Notes: a model not told the origin generated them from the letters alone. A DNA stretch of 64,000 bases from Blautia schinkii (GCF_013304825.1 NZ_JAAWUO010000001.1:124001-188000); one strand, 5' to 3'; numbered from the stretch's first letter, positions 8,902-18,088 are shown. Numbers and translations are program-made.

Positions 8902-9408
8902 ATTAGCGGTTTAATGATTAACGAACAGATCAGAGACAGAGAGGTACGCTTGATTGGTCCGGACGGAGCACAGCTTGGAATCGTGTCCGCCAGAGAAGCG
9001 ATGGCGAAAGCACAGGAGGCAGGACTTGACCTTGTAAAGATTGCCCCACAGGCGAAACCGCCGGTATGCAAGATCATTGATTACGGTAAATACCGTTACG
9101 AGCTTGCCAGAAAAGAAAAAGAGGCCAGAAAAAAGCAGAAAACCATCGATGTCAAAGAAGTGCGTCTTTCCCCGAACATTGATACGAACGATTTAAAGAC
9201 GAAGGTAAATGCAGCAAGAAAGTTCCTTAGCAAGGGTGACAGAGTTAAGGTTACACTTCGTTTCCGCGGAAGAGAGATGGCACATATGTCCAGCAGCAAG
9301 CATGTGCTTGACGACTTCGCAGATCTTCTGTCCGATATAGCGACTGTAGAGAAGGCTCCGAAGGTAGAAGGCAGAAGCATGACAATGTTTCTGACTGAGA
9401 AACGGTAG
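8902..9408 (+). CDS. infC: Translation initiation factor IF-3 (AUU start)
   Basis: IF-3 binds the 30S subunit, discriminates start codons and keeps subunits apart. The 168-residue protein has the N-domain start ISGLMINEQIRDREVRLIG, the APQAKPPVCKIIDYGKYRYE linker region in broken form, and the C-domain DVKEVRLSPNID and KVTLRFRGREM motifs. The start chosen is ATT at 8902: the strong site GGAGGTG (8888-8894) is seven bases upstream, while the ATG at 8914 is 19 bases away. The resulting N-terminus aligns with the Bacillus IF-3, which also starts at AUU. Non-AUG starts in infC are a known autoregulatory device. rpmI and rplT follow. Confidence 0.93.
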   Translation: MSGLMINEQIRDREVRLIGPDGAQLGIVSAREAMAKAQEAGLDLVKIAPQAKPPVCKIIDYGKYRYELARKEKEARKKQKTIDVKEVRLSPNIDTNDLKTKVNAARKFLSKGDRVKVTLRFRGREMAHMSSSKHVLDDFADLLSDIATVEKAPKVEGRSMTMFLTEKR

Positions 9409-9491
9409 ATATCTCAGTCTTCACGGCAACAGCCGGGCAGAACGGGATGTTATATAAAATTTAGAAGTACCAAATCAAGGAGGAATTCATA

Positions 9492-9689
9492 ATGCCAAAA
9501 ATTAAAACTTGCAGAGCAGCAGCAAAGCGCTTTAAAAAAACAGGTACAGGAAAATTAGTAAGAAATAAAGCCTACAAGAGCCATATCCTTACAAAGAAAT
9601 CTCAGAAGAGAAAGAGAAATCTGAGAAAATCTACTGTTGTTGATTCTACTAACGTAAAGAGCATGAAGAAAGCATTACCATATTTATAA
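9492..9689 (+). CDS. rpmI: Ribosomal protein L35 (bL35)
   Basis: A 65-residue, very basic protein beginning [20 protein letters not shown], the standard N-terminus of bL35, a component of the large ribosomal subunit. It has a clear AGGAGG site upstream and lies between infC and rplT, the universal order of this operon. Length is normal and nothing is unusual. Confidence 0.97.
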   Translation: MPKIKTCRAAAKRFKKTGTGKLVRNKAYKSHILTKKSQKRKRNLRKSTVVDSTNVKSMKKALPYL

Positions 9690-9722
9690 GATAGAGAAGA
9701 CGAGCAGGAGGAGAATTAAGAA

Positions 9723-10079
9723 ATGGCAAGAATTAAAGGCGGATTAAACGCAAAGAAAAGACATAACCGTACATTAAAACTGGCAAAAGGCTACAGAGGA
9801 GCCCGTTCCAAACAGTATAGAGTAGCAAAACAGTCTGTAATGAGAGCTCTTACAAGCTCCTATGCAGGAAGAAAACAGAAGAAACGTCAGTTCAGACAGC
9901 TCTGGATCGCCCGTATCAACGCAGCTGCAAGAATGAACGGACTTTCCTACAGCAAAATGATGCACGGCCTTAAAGTTGCAAACATCGACATCAACAGAAA
10001 GATGCTTGCAGAGATGGCAGTTAACGATGCAGCAGGCTTCACAGCACTTGCTGAGATCGCTAAGAAAGCAATCGCATAA
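9723..10079 (+). CDS. rplT: Ribosomal protein L20 (bL20)
   Basis: The 118-residue protein starts [19 protein letters not shown] and contains the [18 protein letters not shown] and [19 protein letters not shown] motifs of bL20, needed for early assembly of the large subunit. In Firmicutes it is also the repressor that binds the leader of this operon. It is the last gene, followed by a strong terminator. Confidence 0.97.
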   Translation: MARIKGGLNAKKRHNRTLKLAKGYRGARSKQYRVAKQSVMRALTSSYAGRKQKKRQFRQLWIARINAAARMNGLSYSKMMHGLKVANIDINRKMLAEMAVNDAAGFTALAEIAKKAIA

Positions 10080-10103
10080 GTAAAGTATTAAGAGACGAAG
10101 AAG

Positions 10104-10130
10104 TCCAGGGAGTTTTCCCTGGATTTTTTT
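10104..10130 (+). terminator. Terminator of the infC operon
   Basis: A perfect 8-bp stem, TCCAGGGA (10104-10111) with TCCCTGGA (10116-10123), has a 4-base loop and is followed by seven T. Confidence 0.92.
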
Positions 10131-10237
10131 GTGCGAAAAAATTCAGACAATTTGCCGAAAAACGACACAAGCTGTACAGCGGACAAGTGTCCGCGTTGTG
10201 CAATCAGACGAAAAACAACAGATAACTAAATTTGCCC

Positions 10238-10266
10238 TTGAAATAAAAAATATGCGATGCTATAAT
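10238..10266 (+). promoter_or_regulatory. Promoter of the liv operon
   Basis: TTGAAA (10238-10243), a 17-base spacer and a perfect TATAAT (10261-10266), about 50 bases before livK. The near-consensus sequence suggests strong expression. Confidence 0.8.
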
Positions 10267-10316
10267 TTTACCATTAAACATTAGTAACGCGACAAAGCGC
10301 AGGAGGAGAGATTATT

Positions 10317-11474
10317 ATGAAGAATTGGAAGAAAGTAATCGGCGTTGCATCAGCAGCAGCGATGACAGCAGCTATGATGATGCCTACATCAGTTTTTGCA
10401 GCAGATGAGACATTTAAGATCGGTGTGATCGGACCGATGACAGGTGATTACGCACAGTACGGTACCAACGTATACAACGCAGCCAAGATCGCAGCTGATG
10501 AGATCAACGAGAACGGTGGATTCAACGGATATAAAGTAGAGATTCTTGACGCAGGTGATGACCAAGGAGATCCGGAGAAGGCTGTTAACGCATACAATGA
10601 CCTGATCGATAAAGGAATGCAGATGCTCTGTGGAACTGTAACATCCGGTTCCTGTATCGCAGTAGGAGCTGAGGCAGCTGAGGATACATTCCTCTTCACA
10701 CCCTCCGCAACAGCACTTGACTGTATCACAGCAGGAACAAACGAGTTCCGTATGTGCTTCACAGACCCGGCACAGGGAACCAAATCTGCTCAGTACATTT
10801 CCGAGCACAAACTTGCAACGAAAGTAGCAGTACTTTATGATTCCGCTGCTGACTACAACTCCGGTGTACATGACGCATTCGTTGCAGCAGCAGCTGATGA
10901 CGGACTTGAAGTAGTTGCAGATGAGGCTTACACAACAGACAGCAACACAGACTATTCTGTACAGCTTGCAAAGATCAAGAAGAGCGGCGCTGAGCTTCTT
11001 TTCCTTCCGAACTACTATTCCGACAATGCGCTGATCCTTCAGCAGGCATCTGAGGCAGGACTTGACATTAAATTCTTTGGTGTAGATGGCATGGATGGTA
11101 TCCTCAATGTAGAGAACTTCGATAAATCCCTTGCAGAGGGTGTTATGCTCCTGACACCATTCTCCGCAACATCCACAGATGAGAAGAGCCAGAACTTCGT
11201 AAAAGCATACGGCGATGCTCACAACGGTGAGATCCCGAACCAGTTTGCGGCAGATACATATGATGTACTTTACGCAATGCAGCTTGCAGCTGACGATGCA
11301 AAGATCACACCAGATATGGAAAATGCAGACATCAGTGCAGCAATGAGCGCATCCATGGCAAACATCGAGCTTGACGGACTTACCGGAAAAGCAAAATGGA
11401 CCGAGGATGGCGAGTGTGATAAAGAGCCGAAAGCATTCGAGATCAAAGACGGTGCTTATGTAGAGATGAAATAA
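10317..11474 (+). CDS. livK: Branched-chain amino acid ABC transporter, solute-binding protein
   Basis: This 385-residue type I solute-binding protein (Peripla_BP_6/LivJ fold) begins with a signal peptide ending SVFAADE, then FKIGVIGPMTGDYAQYGTNVYNAAKIAADEI in broken form, the usual family start. It captures leucine, isoleucine or valine (or a related amino acid) for the LivHMGF transporter encoded next. The signal peptide ends in a plausible signal-peptidase-I site and has no lipobox cysteine, which is unusual for a Gram-positive binding protein. A hairpin separates it from livH, allowing more binding protein than permease to be made. Exact ligand unknown. Confidence 0.93.
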   Translation: MKNWKKVIGVASAAAMTAAMMMPTSVFAADETFKIGVIGPMTGDYAQYGTNVYNAAKIAADEINENGGFNGYKVEILDAGDDQGDPEKAVNAYNDLIDKGMQMLCGTVTSGSCIAVGAEAAEDTFLFTPSATALDCITAGTNEFRMCFTDPAQGTKSAQYISEHKLATKVAVLYDSAADYNSGVHDAFVAAAADDGLEVVADEAYTTDSNTDYSVQLAKIKKSGAELLFLPNYYSDNALILQQASEAGLDIKFFGVDGMDGILNVENFDKSLAEGVMLLTPFSATSTDEKSQNFVKAYGDAHNGEIPNQFAADTYDVLYAMQLAADDAKITPDMENADISAAMSASMANIELDGLTGKAKWTEDGECDKEPKAFEIKDGAYVEMK

Positions 11475-11500
11475 GTAATTTCTGTTAACGTTAGGGGTCA

Positions 11501-11537
11501 GGGGACGGTCACCTTTAGTGGGAACCGTCCCCTTTTT
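11501..11537 (+). terminator. Intercistronic terminator or attenuator between livK and livH
   Basis: GGGGACGGT (11501-11509) pairs with ACCGTCCCC (11524-11532), followed by five T. It is 26 bases after livK and 34 bases before livH. There is no new promoter evident, so partial termination or 3'-end protection of the livK message is likely. Confidence 0.7.
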
Positions 11538-11570
11538 CCCTTATCAATAAACAATTAAAAGAGGTGCGTT

Positions 11571-12455
11571 ATGAGTTTTATATCTTATTTGAAAGACGGC
11601 ATCAGTCTTGGCAGTATCTATGCGATCATTGCGCTTGGATATACCATGGTTTACGGTATTGCCAAGATGCTGAACTTCGCACACGGAGATGTTATTATGG
11701 TAGGAGCTTATATCATTCTTACCTGTATCACAAGAGGCGGTATGTCACCGATTCTTGCAGTGATCCTTTCCGTTGTGATCTGTACACTGCTTGGTGTTGT
11801 CATTGAGAAGGTAGCTTACAGTCCACTTAGAAAAGCTTCCTCAAACCTGGCCGTTCTTATCACGGCTATCGGTGTCAGTTATCTGCTTCAGAACCTGGCA
11901 CTTCTGATCTTCGGCGCAGATGCCAAGAGTTTCGTAGCTGTTATCAAAGTTCCGTCCATCACACTGTTTGACGGTGAGCTTACCATCAAGGGAATCACCA
12001 TCGTAACCATCCTTGCATGTATCATCATCATGGTGGGACTTTCCCTCTTTGTAAAAAAGACAAAACCTGGCCGTGCCATGCAGGCGGTTTCCGAGGACAG
12101 AGATGCAGCACAGCTGATGGGAGTTAACGTCAATGCGACAATTTCCCTCACATTTGCCATCGGTTCCGGACTTGCAGCGATCGCAGGCCTTCTGCTCTGT
12201 CAGACTTATCCGACACTGACTCCGTACACAGGAGCCATGCCTGGTATCAAAGCTTTCGTAGCTGCTGTATTCGGTGGAATCGGTTCGATTCCGGGAGCTA
12301 TGGTCGGCGGCATCCTTCTGGGAATCATCGAGATCTTCGGAAAAGCTTATATTTCTTCCCAGGTTGCAGATGCCATTGTGTTTGCAGTCCTGATCGTCGT
12401 GCTTCTTGTAAAACCGACCGGATTGTTCGGTAAGAACATCCAGGAGAAAGTGTAA
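11571..12455 (+). CDS. livH: Branched-chain amino acid ABC transporter permease LivH
   Basis: A 294-residue membrane protein of the BPD_transp_2 family with about eight membrane segments, starting MSFISYLKDGISLGSIYAII. The conserved ALGYTMVYGIAKMLNFAHGD segment (in part) and the AVFGGIGSIPGAMVGGILLG loop near the C-terminus that contacts the ATPases are present. It pairs with LivM to form the channel. It has a GAGGTG ribosome binding site and is followed by livM after ten bases. Confidence 0.93.
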   Translation: MSFISYLKDGISLGSIYAIIALGYTMVYGIAKMLNFAHGDVIMVGAYIILTCITRGGMSPILAVILSVVICTLLGVVIEKVAYSPLRKASSNLAVLITAIGVSYLLQNLALLIFGADAKSFVAVIKVPSITLFDGELTIKGITIVTILACIIIMVGLSLFVKKTKPGRAMQAVSEDRDAAQLMGVNVNATISLTFAIGSGLAAIAGLLLCQTYPTLTPYTGAMPGIKAFVAAVFGGIGSIPGAMVGGILLGIIEIFGKAYISSQVADAIVFAVLIVVLLVKPTGLFGKNIQEKV

Positions 12456-12465
12456 GGTGGCCGAT

Positions 12466-13539
12466 ATGAAGAATATGAAAAACAAAACAACAAGAAATAA
12501 TATGATCAACTACGGAATTGTCATTGTACTCTTTGTGATCGTACAGGCACTTTCCTCAACTGGAAATCTTTCCAGACTTCTTATGGGACTTCTTGTTCCC
12601 CTTTGTGTTTATACCATTGCATCAGTTTCCCTGAACCTGGTAGTCGGTTTTTCCGGTGAGCTGAGCCTTGGACATGCGGGCTTCATGTGCGTGGGAGCTT
12701 TTTCCAGTGCCCTGTTTTCACAGGTTGCTGCAGACTCCATTCCGCAGGTTCCTCGCTTTATCCTTGCAATCCTTGTAGGTGCAGCAGTTGCAGCACTGTT
12801 CGGTGTGATCATCGGTATTCCGGTACTTCGTCTCCGCGGTGACTACCTGGCTATTGTTACACTGGCTTTTGGTGAGATCATCAAGAACCTGATCAATGTA
12901 CTTTACATTGGCGTGGATGACAAAGGACTTCACGTTGCAACAAGTGCAGCCGGTCTTCATCTGGAAGCCGGCGGAAAGCAGATCTTAAAAGGCGCTCTTG
13001 GTATTTCGGGAACAGCAACTCTTTATAAAGATATCAAGAATTACTTTTTCCTGATCGGCGTGATCCTGCTTCTTCTCACATTGTTTATTGTACAGAACCT
13101 TGTAAACTCCAGAAGCGGACGTGCTATTATGTCAACCAGGGATAACCGTATTGCAGCGGAGTCTGTAGGAATCAATATCACCAGATATAAGCTGCTGGCA
13201 TTTACCATTTCTGCAGCCCTTGCAGGAGTTGCAGGTGTGCTGTATGCACATAACCTTTCTCTTCTTAAGGTTTCTGTATTCGATTACAATATGTCCATTC
13301 TGGTACTTGTGTATGTAGTACTTGGAGGAATCGGAAATATCAGAGGATCTATCATTGCAACAATTATCCTCTATGCACTGCCTGAGCTTCTCCGTGGATT
13401 CGCAAACTACCGTATGCTGATCTATGCTATCGTACTGATCATCATGATGCTCTTTAACTGGGCACCGGCGGCGAGAGACTGGAGAGCACGCATGGTAGAG
13501 AAATTTAAAGGCAAAAAAGAGAAAAAGGAGGTGGCCTGA
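12466..13539 (+). CDS. livM: Branched-chain amino acid ABC transporter permease LivM
   Basis: The second channel subunit, 357 residues, with the family motifs VGFSGELSLGHAGFM and VLGGIGNIRGSIIATIIL. The ATG at 12466 is chosen because AAGGTGG lies at 12454-12460; the GTG at 12457 is part of that site. The protein has a basic C-terminal end (KFKGKKEKKEVA), which is cytoplasmic. It belongs to the livKHMGF operon. Confidence 0.92.
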   Translation: MKNMKNKTTRNNMINYGIVIVLFVIVQALSSTGNLSRLLMGLLVPLCVYTIASVSLNLVVGFSGELSLGHAGFMCVGAFSSALFSQVAADSIPQVPRFILAILVGAAVAALFGVIIGIPVLRLRGDYLAIVTLAFGEIIKNLINVLYIGVDDKGLHVATSAAGLHLEAGGKQILKGALGISGTATLYKDIKNYFFLIGVILLLLTLFIVQNLVNSRSGRAIMSTRDNRIAAESVGINITRYKLLAFTISAALAGVAGVLYAHNLSLLKVSVFDYNMSILVLVYVVLGGIGNIRGSIIATIILYALPELLRGFANYRMLIYAIVLIIMMLFNWAPAARDWRARMVEKFKGKKEKKEVA

Positions 13540-13541
13540 TC

Positions 13542-14300
13542 ATGGCAATGCTGGAAGTAAATAATCTGTCTATCCAGTTCGGCGGTCTTCGTGCTGTTGA
13601 CGGCTTTAACATGACCATTGAGAAAGGACAGCTCTATGGCCTCATCGGACCTAACGGAGCCGGTAAGACAACTGTATTCAACCTTCTCACAGGGGTATAC
13701 AAACCAACAGAAGGAATCATCAAACTTGACGGCCAGGATATCACAGGAAAAAGCACCATTGAAATCAACAAGGCCGGAATCGCAAGAACCTTCCAGAACA
13801 TCCGTCTTTTCAAGGATATGCCTGTTCTTGACAATGTAAAAGTAGGACTTCACAATCATCATCCATACTCCACACTGACCGGGATCTTAAGACTGCCGAA
13901 ATACTATAAGGTGGAAAAAGAGATGAACGAGAGAGCGATGGAGATCCTGAAGGTTTTTGACCTGGATAAAGAAGCTGACACATTGGCCGGCAACCTGCCT
14001 TATGGTAAACAGCGTAAGCTTGAGATCGCCAGAGCACTTGCCACAGAGCCGAAGCTTCTTCTTCTGGATGAGCCGGCAGCCGGTATGAATCCTAATGAGA
14101 CACAGGAACTGATGGATACTATCCGTTTTGTGCGTGAGCATTTTGATATGACAGTGCTTCTTATTGAGCATGATATGAAACTGGTTGGCGGCATCTGTGA
14201 GGAACTGACTGTTCTGAATTTCGGTCAGGTACTGATCCAGGGTGAGACATCCACAGTACTGAAAGACCCGACTGTTATTACTGCATATCTGGGAGAATAA
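13542..14300 (+). CDS. livG: Branched-chain amino acid ABC transporter ATPase LivG
   Basis: A 252-residue ABC ATPase with Walker A GPNGAGKTTVFNLL (about residues 36-49), the IARTFQNIRLF Q-loop region and Walker B LLLLDEPAAGMNP. The signature region reads NLPYGKQRKLEIARAL, the LivG form of LSGGQ. The family's C-terminal end VLKDPTVITAYLGE is also present. It forms a heterodimer with LivF to drive uptake. The ATG is at 13542, three bases after livM and overlapping its own ribosome binding region GGAGGTGG. Confidence 0.94.
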   Translation: MAMLEVNNLSIQFGGLRAVDGFNMTIEKGQLYGLIGPNGAGKTTVFNLLTGVYKPTEGIIKLDGQDITGKSTIEINKAGIARTFQNIRLFKDMPVLDNVKVGLHNHHPYSTLTGILRLPKYYKVEKEMNERAMEILKVFDLDKEADTLAGNLPYGKQRKLEIARALATEPKLLLLDEPAAGMNPNETQELMDTIRFVREHFDMTVLLIEHDMKLVGGICEELTVLNFGQVLIQGETSTVLKDPTVITAYLGE

Positions 14301-14313
14301 GGAGGACGAGACA

Positions 14314-15024
14314 ATGGCAATGTTGGAAGTAAAAGACCTCCAGGTTTACTATGGTGTGATCCAGGCCCTGAAGGGAATTTCTTTTCATGTAAATCAGGGA
14401 GAGGTTATTGCGCTGATCGGTGCCAATGGCGCCGGAAAGACAACCACACTTCAGACACTTACCGGAATTCTTTCTCCGAAGTCCGGAAGCATTGTGTTTG
14501 AGGGAAAAGACCTCACAAGAACACCAGCCCATAAGATCGTAGAAATGGGAATGGCACACGTTCCGGAAGGAAGACGAGTATTTGCGGATATGTCCGTTTA
14601 TGAGAATCTTCTTCTTGGAGCTTACACAAGAAAAGACAAGGCAGAGATCGCAGAGAGCCTTGCCGGTGTATACAAGAGATTTCCGCGTCTGGAAGAACGT
14701 AAAGGACAGCGTGCAGGAACTCTTTCCGGTGGTGAGCAGCAGATGCTTGCCATGGGGCGTGCACTGATGAGCAAACCGAGGATCATCCTGATGGATGAGC
14801 CGTCCATGGGTCTGTCACCAATCTTTGTAAATGAGATTTTTGATATCATCCGTGAGGTAAGCGAAAGCGGTACAACCGTACTTCTTGTTGAGCAGAATGC
14901 GAAGAAAGCACTTTCTATTGCTGATCGTGCTTATGTTCTTGAGACGGGAAGCATCACCATGGATGGAAAGGCCCAGGATCTTCTGAATGACGAAGCTGTT
15001 CAGAAGGCATATCTTGGAGAGTAG
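14314..15024 (+). CDS. livF: Branched-chain amino acid ABC transporter ATPase LivF
   Basis: A 236-residue ABC ATPase with Walker A GANGAGKTTTLQTL, the LivF-typical HVPEGRRVFADMSVYENLLLG segment (in part), the signature LSGGEQQMLAMGRALM and Walker B IILMDEPSMGLSP. It is the partner of LivG and the last transporter gene. Ribosome binding site AAGGAGGA lies just after the livG stop. The next gene, a cytidylate-kinase-like protein, starts ten bases after its stop and is probably cotranscribed. Confidence 0.94.
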   Translation: MAMLEVKDLQVYYGVIQALKGISFHVNQGEVIALIGANGAGKTTTLQTLTGILSPKSGSIVFEGKDLTRTPAHKIVEMGMAHVPEGRRVFADMSVYENLLLGAYTRKDKAEIAESLAGVYKRFPRLEERKGQRAGTLSGGEQQMLAMGRALMSKPRIILMDEPSMGLSPIFVNEIFDIIREVSESGTTVLLVEQNAKKALSIADRAYVLETGSITMDGKAQDLLNDEAVQKAYLGE

Positions 15025-15034
15025 GGGGAAGATC

Positions 15035-15655
15035 ATGGATAATTTCGTAATTACCATTGCAAGACAGTATGGAAGCGGCGGACGTACCATCGGAGAGAAG
15101 CTTGCAAAGAAATTAGGGATTTCTTACTATGATAAGGATATCATTCGTATGGCATCCGATGAGAGCGGTATCCGCCAGGAGCTTTTTGGACGGGCAGATG
15201 AAAATGTCAGCACCAAGCAGAGATTTTTTGCAAAGTCCGGAATCTACAAGGGTGAGCTGATCCCACCGCAGAGTAAGGCTTTCACATCCGATGAGAACCT
15301 GTTTAATTATCAGGCGAAGGTGATCCGTCATCTGGCAGAAACAGAGTCCTGTGTGATCATCGGACGTTGTGCAAACATGATCCTGAAAGATTATCCGAAT
15401 GTTCTCCGTGTGTTTGTTTACGGAGACTGGGATTTCCGTATCCGTGAGGCAAGTAAGAAGCTCAGCGGAACTACAAAGGATATTGAGAAATTCATGCAGA
15501 AGGATGACAAGCGTAAAGAAGATTTCTGCAAACGTTTCATGGGTGTTGACTGGGCAGACATGACGAAATATAATCTGTGCCTGGATAACGGTACCCTTGG
15601 TTATGAGAAATGTGTGGAGGAGATCGAGAGCGCACTTGAGATCCTGAAGAAATAA
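15035..15655 (+). CDS. Cytidylate-kinase-like family protein
   Basis: A 206-residue P-loop protein that begins VITIARQYGSGGRTIGEKLA, the signature of the cytidylate-kinase-like family (Cytidylate_kin2, PF13189), followed by GISYYDKDIIRMASDESG. VIIGRCANMIL and LRVFVYGDWDFRI follow in the order of NMP kinases. The housekeeping Cmk has a different layout, so the substrate here is unknown. The ATG at 15035 is chosen (GGGGGAAG upstream); in-frame starts inside livF are unlikely. It follows livF by ten bases and ends before a strong terminator, so it appears to be the sixth gene of the liv operon. No link to amino acid uptake is evident. Confidence 0.85.
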   Translation: MDNFVITIARQYGSGGRTIGEKLAKKLGISYYDKDIIRMASDESGIRQELFGRADENVSTKQRFFAKSGIYKGELIPPQSKAFTSDENLFNYQAKVIRHLAETESCVIIGRCANMILKDYPNVLRVFVYGDWDFRIREASKKLSGTTKDIEKFMQKDDKRKEDFCKRFMGVDWADMTKYNLCLDNGTLGYEKCVEEIESALEILKK

Positions 15656-15674
15656 GACATATATCAGAGAATAT

Positions 15675-15718
15675 TCCCCGGGAAAGAAGAGCAGAAAGTC
15701 TTTTCCCGGGGATTTTTT
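15675..15718 (+). terminator. Terminator of the liv operon
   Basis: TCCCCGGGAAA (15675-15685) pairs with TTTCCCGGGGA (15702-15712), followed by six T. A strong terminator at the end of the liv/cytidylate-kinase-like unit. Confidence 0.9.
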
Positions 15719-15757
15719 CATATATTGTGGAAAAGTATATTTGATCCGGCGGGAAAT

Positions 15758-16522
15758 ATGGATAAGCGAAAAAAATATTTCTGTGTAATGGCAGTGGTAC
15801 TGATCCTGCTCAGCGGATATGGAAAAATCTCAGACAGTGCATTTCGGATGCAGATGGCCAGAATGATCGCCGGTAAGGGGATGCTCCGGCTGGTGGTGGC
15901 GCAGTACGGAAAAAAAGAAGCAGAATCGGTGGCGGAGACAGCCTCTGACAGGAGTGAAAAAGAGGATCGTCCACGTGCGGCTCTTACCTTTGATGACGGA
16001 CCTCATGCAACATATACACCGCTGCTTCTGGATGGTCTGCGGAAGCGGGGGATCCATGCCACATTTTTTCTTATGGGGAAAAATATCCGGGGAAATGAGG
16101 AAATCGTAACGCAGATGCAGAGAGACGGCCATCTCATCGGCAATCACACCTATGATCACGTACAGCTTGATAAGCTTCCCAATGATCAGGCCTGCCAGCA
16201 GATCATAAAGACAAATAATGAGATCTATGAGATTACAGGAGAGTATCCCATGTATCTTCGTCCGCCCTATGGAGCCTGGCCGAAGGATCTGGAGCTCTGT
16301 GTTACCATGCTGCCTGTATTCTGGGATGTGGATACTCTGGACTGGAAATCGAAGAATGTGCAGTCTGTGGAAAATATCGTTCAGCGGGAAGTGAAGGATG
16401 GCTCCATTATTCTGATGCATGACAGCTTTTCAAGTTCAGTAGAAGCAGCATTGCAGATTGCAGACATGCTCACAGAGCAAGGGTATGATCTGGTGACTGC
16501 GGATGAGCTGCTGGTGATGTAG
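15758..16522 (+). CDS. Polysaccharide deacetylase (NodB domain), membrane-anchored or secreted
   Basis: This 254-residue protein has one N-terminal hydrophobic segment (about residues 7-22, FCVMAVVLILLSGYG), so it is exported or anchored. The NodB domain carries all carbohydrate esterase 4 motifs: TFDDGPH (metal Asp), the His pair in GNHTYDH, RPPYGAW, WDVDTLDW and ILMHD. It should remove N- or O-acetyl groups from cell-wall glycans such as peptidoglycan. The start is taken as ATG 15758 after GGCGGGAA; a TTG at 15725 is possible but has no binding site. It is preceded by a terminator and followed by a 243-base gap, so it may be transcribed alone. Confidence 0.88.
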   Translation: MDKRKKYFCVMAVVLILLSGYGKISDSAFRMQMARMIAGKGMLRLVVAQYGKKEAESVAETASDRSEKEDRPRAALTFDDGPHATYTPLLLDGLRKRGIHATFFLMGKNIRGNEEIVTQMQRDGHLIGNHTYDHVQLDKLPNDQACQQIIKTNNEIYEITGEYPMYLRPPYGAWPKDLELCVTMLPVFWDVDTLDWKSKNVQSVENIVQREVKDGSIILMHDSFSSSVEAALQIADMLTEQGYDLVTADELLVM

Positions 16523-16765
16523 AATTGCAGCGCGAAATCACGTAAAGCAGGATTTTCGTATATCGCGAAGCATGTTGCTGAGAACAGAGGGAACAGTAAC
16601 ACGTGGTAACATGCCGGCAGTGCAGACTTCAGGAAACGATTGCTTTTTTTTATATAAGCAGGTAATATTAAGAATAAAGAACTTATCAGCAGCTGTATTT
16701 ATATGGCGGTTTTCAGACAGAACAGGGGTGCAGCAGACCCCTTATTTGTATCAGGAGAGAATAAT

Positions 16766-18088
16766 ATGGATTTATTTGAATATGCGAAATCAAAAACTCT
16801 GGATCAGGAATCCCCGCTTGCATCCAGACTGCGCCCGAGAACTCTGGATGAGGTGGTAGGGCAGCAGCATATCGTGGGAAAAGATAAATTGCTGTATCGC
16901 GCCATTAAAGCCGATAAACTGACTTCAGTTATTTTTTACGGCCCTCCGGGAACAGGAAAGACTACACTGGCAAAAGTTATCGCCAATACCACAAGCGCGA
17001 ATTTCACCCAGATTAACGCAACGGTAGCAGGCAAGAAAGACATGGAAGCTGTAGTGAAGCAGGCCCAGGATGATCTTGGCATGTATGGAAAGAAAACGAT
17101 CCTTTTTATCGATGAGATCCATCGTTTCAACAAAGGCCAGCAGGATTATCTCCTTCCTTTTGTGGAGGACGGAACCATCATACTTATCGGAGCTACAACT
17201 GAGAATCCATATTTTGAGGTAAACGGCGCGCTCCTTTCCAGATCTATCATCTTTGAGCTGAAGGCTCTGGAGATCCCGGAAGTGAAGGAACTGATCAGGC
17301 GGGCAGTGAACGATCCGGAAAGAGGAATGGGGAGTTATGATGCTGTGATTGATGAGGATGCCCTGGAGTTTCTGGCAGATATGGCAGGAGGAGACGCCAG
17401 AAGCGCCTTAAACGCCGTAGAACTGGGAATCCTTACAACACCCAGGTCAGAGGACGGGAAGATCCATCTGACCATTGACGTGGCTTCTGAGTGCATTCAG
17501 AAGCGTGTGGTGCGTTATGATAAGAACGGTGACAATCATTATGATATTATTTCTGCATTTATTAAAAGCATGCGTGGCTCAGACCCGGATGCGGCAGTTT
17601 ATTATCTGGCAAAAATGCTTTACGCAGGGGAAGATGTGAAGTTTATTGCAAGAAGGATCATGATACTGGCCTCCGAGGATATCGGAAATGCAGATCCACA
17701 GGCTCTCTGCGTGGCAGCAGCAGCGGCACAGGCTGTGGAGCGGGTAGGGATGCCGGAATCCCAGATCATCCTTTCCCAGGCTGTTACCTACATGGCCTGT
17801 GCACCGAAGAGCAATTCTGCAGTGAATGCCATTCAGGAGGCCATGCGCTGTGTAAAGGCGAAGAAGACCACAGTTCCTGTGCATCTCCAGGATGCCCATT
17901 ATGGCGGACACGAAAGCCTCGGACATGGCATCGGCTACAAATACGCCCACAATTATCGAAATCATTATGTAAATCAGCAGTATCTACCATCTGAGATCGA
18001 AGGAGAACATTTCTATGAACTCAGTGATATGGGATATGAGAAAAAATTAAAAGAACACATGAAGAAGATACATGATGAAGCAGAATAA
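16766..18088 (+). CDS. rarA: Replication-associated recombination protein RarA (MgsA) AAA+ ATPase
   Basis: A 440-residue clamp-loader-like AAA+ ATPase acting at stalled replication forks. After the N-terminal PLASRLRPRTLDEVVGQQHI motif come Walker A GPPGTGKTTLAKVI (about residue 58), Walker B ILFIDEIHRFNKGQQD, the GATTENPYFEVNGALLSRS sensor region, and the C-terminal tetramerisation domain with GSDPDAAVYYLAKML and DAHYGGHESLGHG. The ATG at 16766 is chosen behind AGGAGAG (16753-16759). The 243-base stretch before it holds no gene I can support. It converges with the DUF4364 gene. Confidence 0.95.
   Translation: MDLFEYAKSKTLDQESPLASRLRPRTLDEVVGQQHIVGKDKLLYRAIKADKLTSVIFYGPPGTGKTTLAKVIANTTSANFTQINATVAGKKDMEAVVKQAQDDLGMYGKKTILFIDEIHRFNKGQQDYLLPFVEDGTIILIGATTENPYFEVNGALLSRSIIFELKALEIPEVKELIRRAVNDPERGMGSYDAVIDEDALEFLADMAGGDARSALNAVELGILTTPRSEDGKIHLTIDVASECIQKRVVRYDKNGDNHYDIISAFIKSMRGSDPDAAVYYLAKMLYAGEDVKFIARRIMILASEDIGNADPQALCVAAAAAQAVERVGMPESQIILSQAVTYMACAPKSNSAVNAIQEAMRCVKAKKTTVPVHLQDAHYGGHESLGHGIGYKYAHNYRNHYVNQQYLPSEIEGEHFYELSDMGYEKKLKEHMKKIHDEAE

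Noticed and set aside
10389-11222. 277-codon open frame on the minus strand opposite livK
   Set aside because: It lies fully inside livK, has no ribosome binding site, and is unusually cysteine-rich in the way typical of antisense readings of GC-biased codons.
16523-16765. 95-codon frame (16572-16859) before rarA
   Set aside because: It overlaps the well-supported rarA start, has no ribosome binding site and no recognisable domain.
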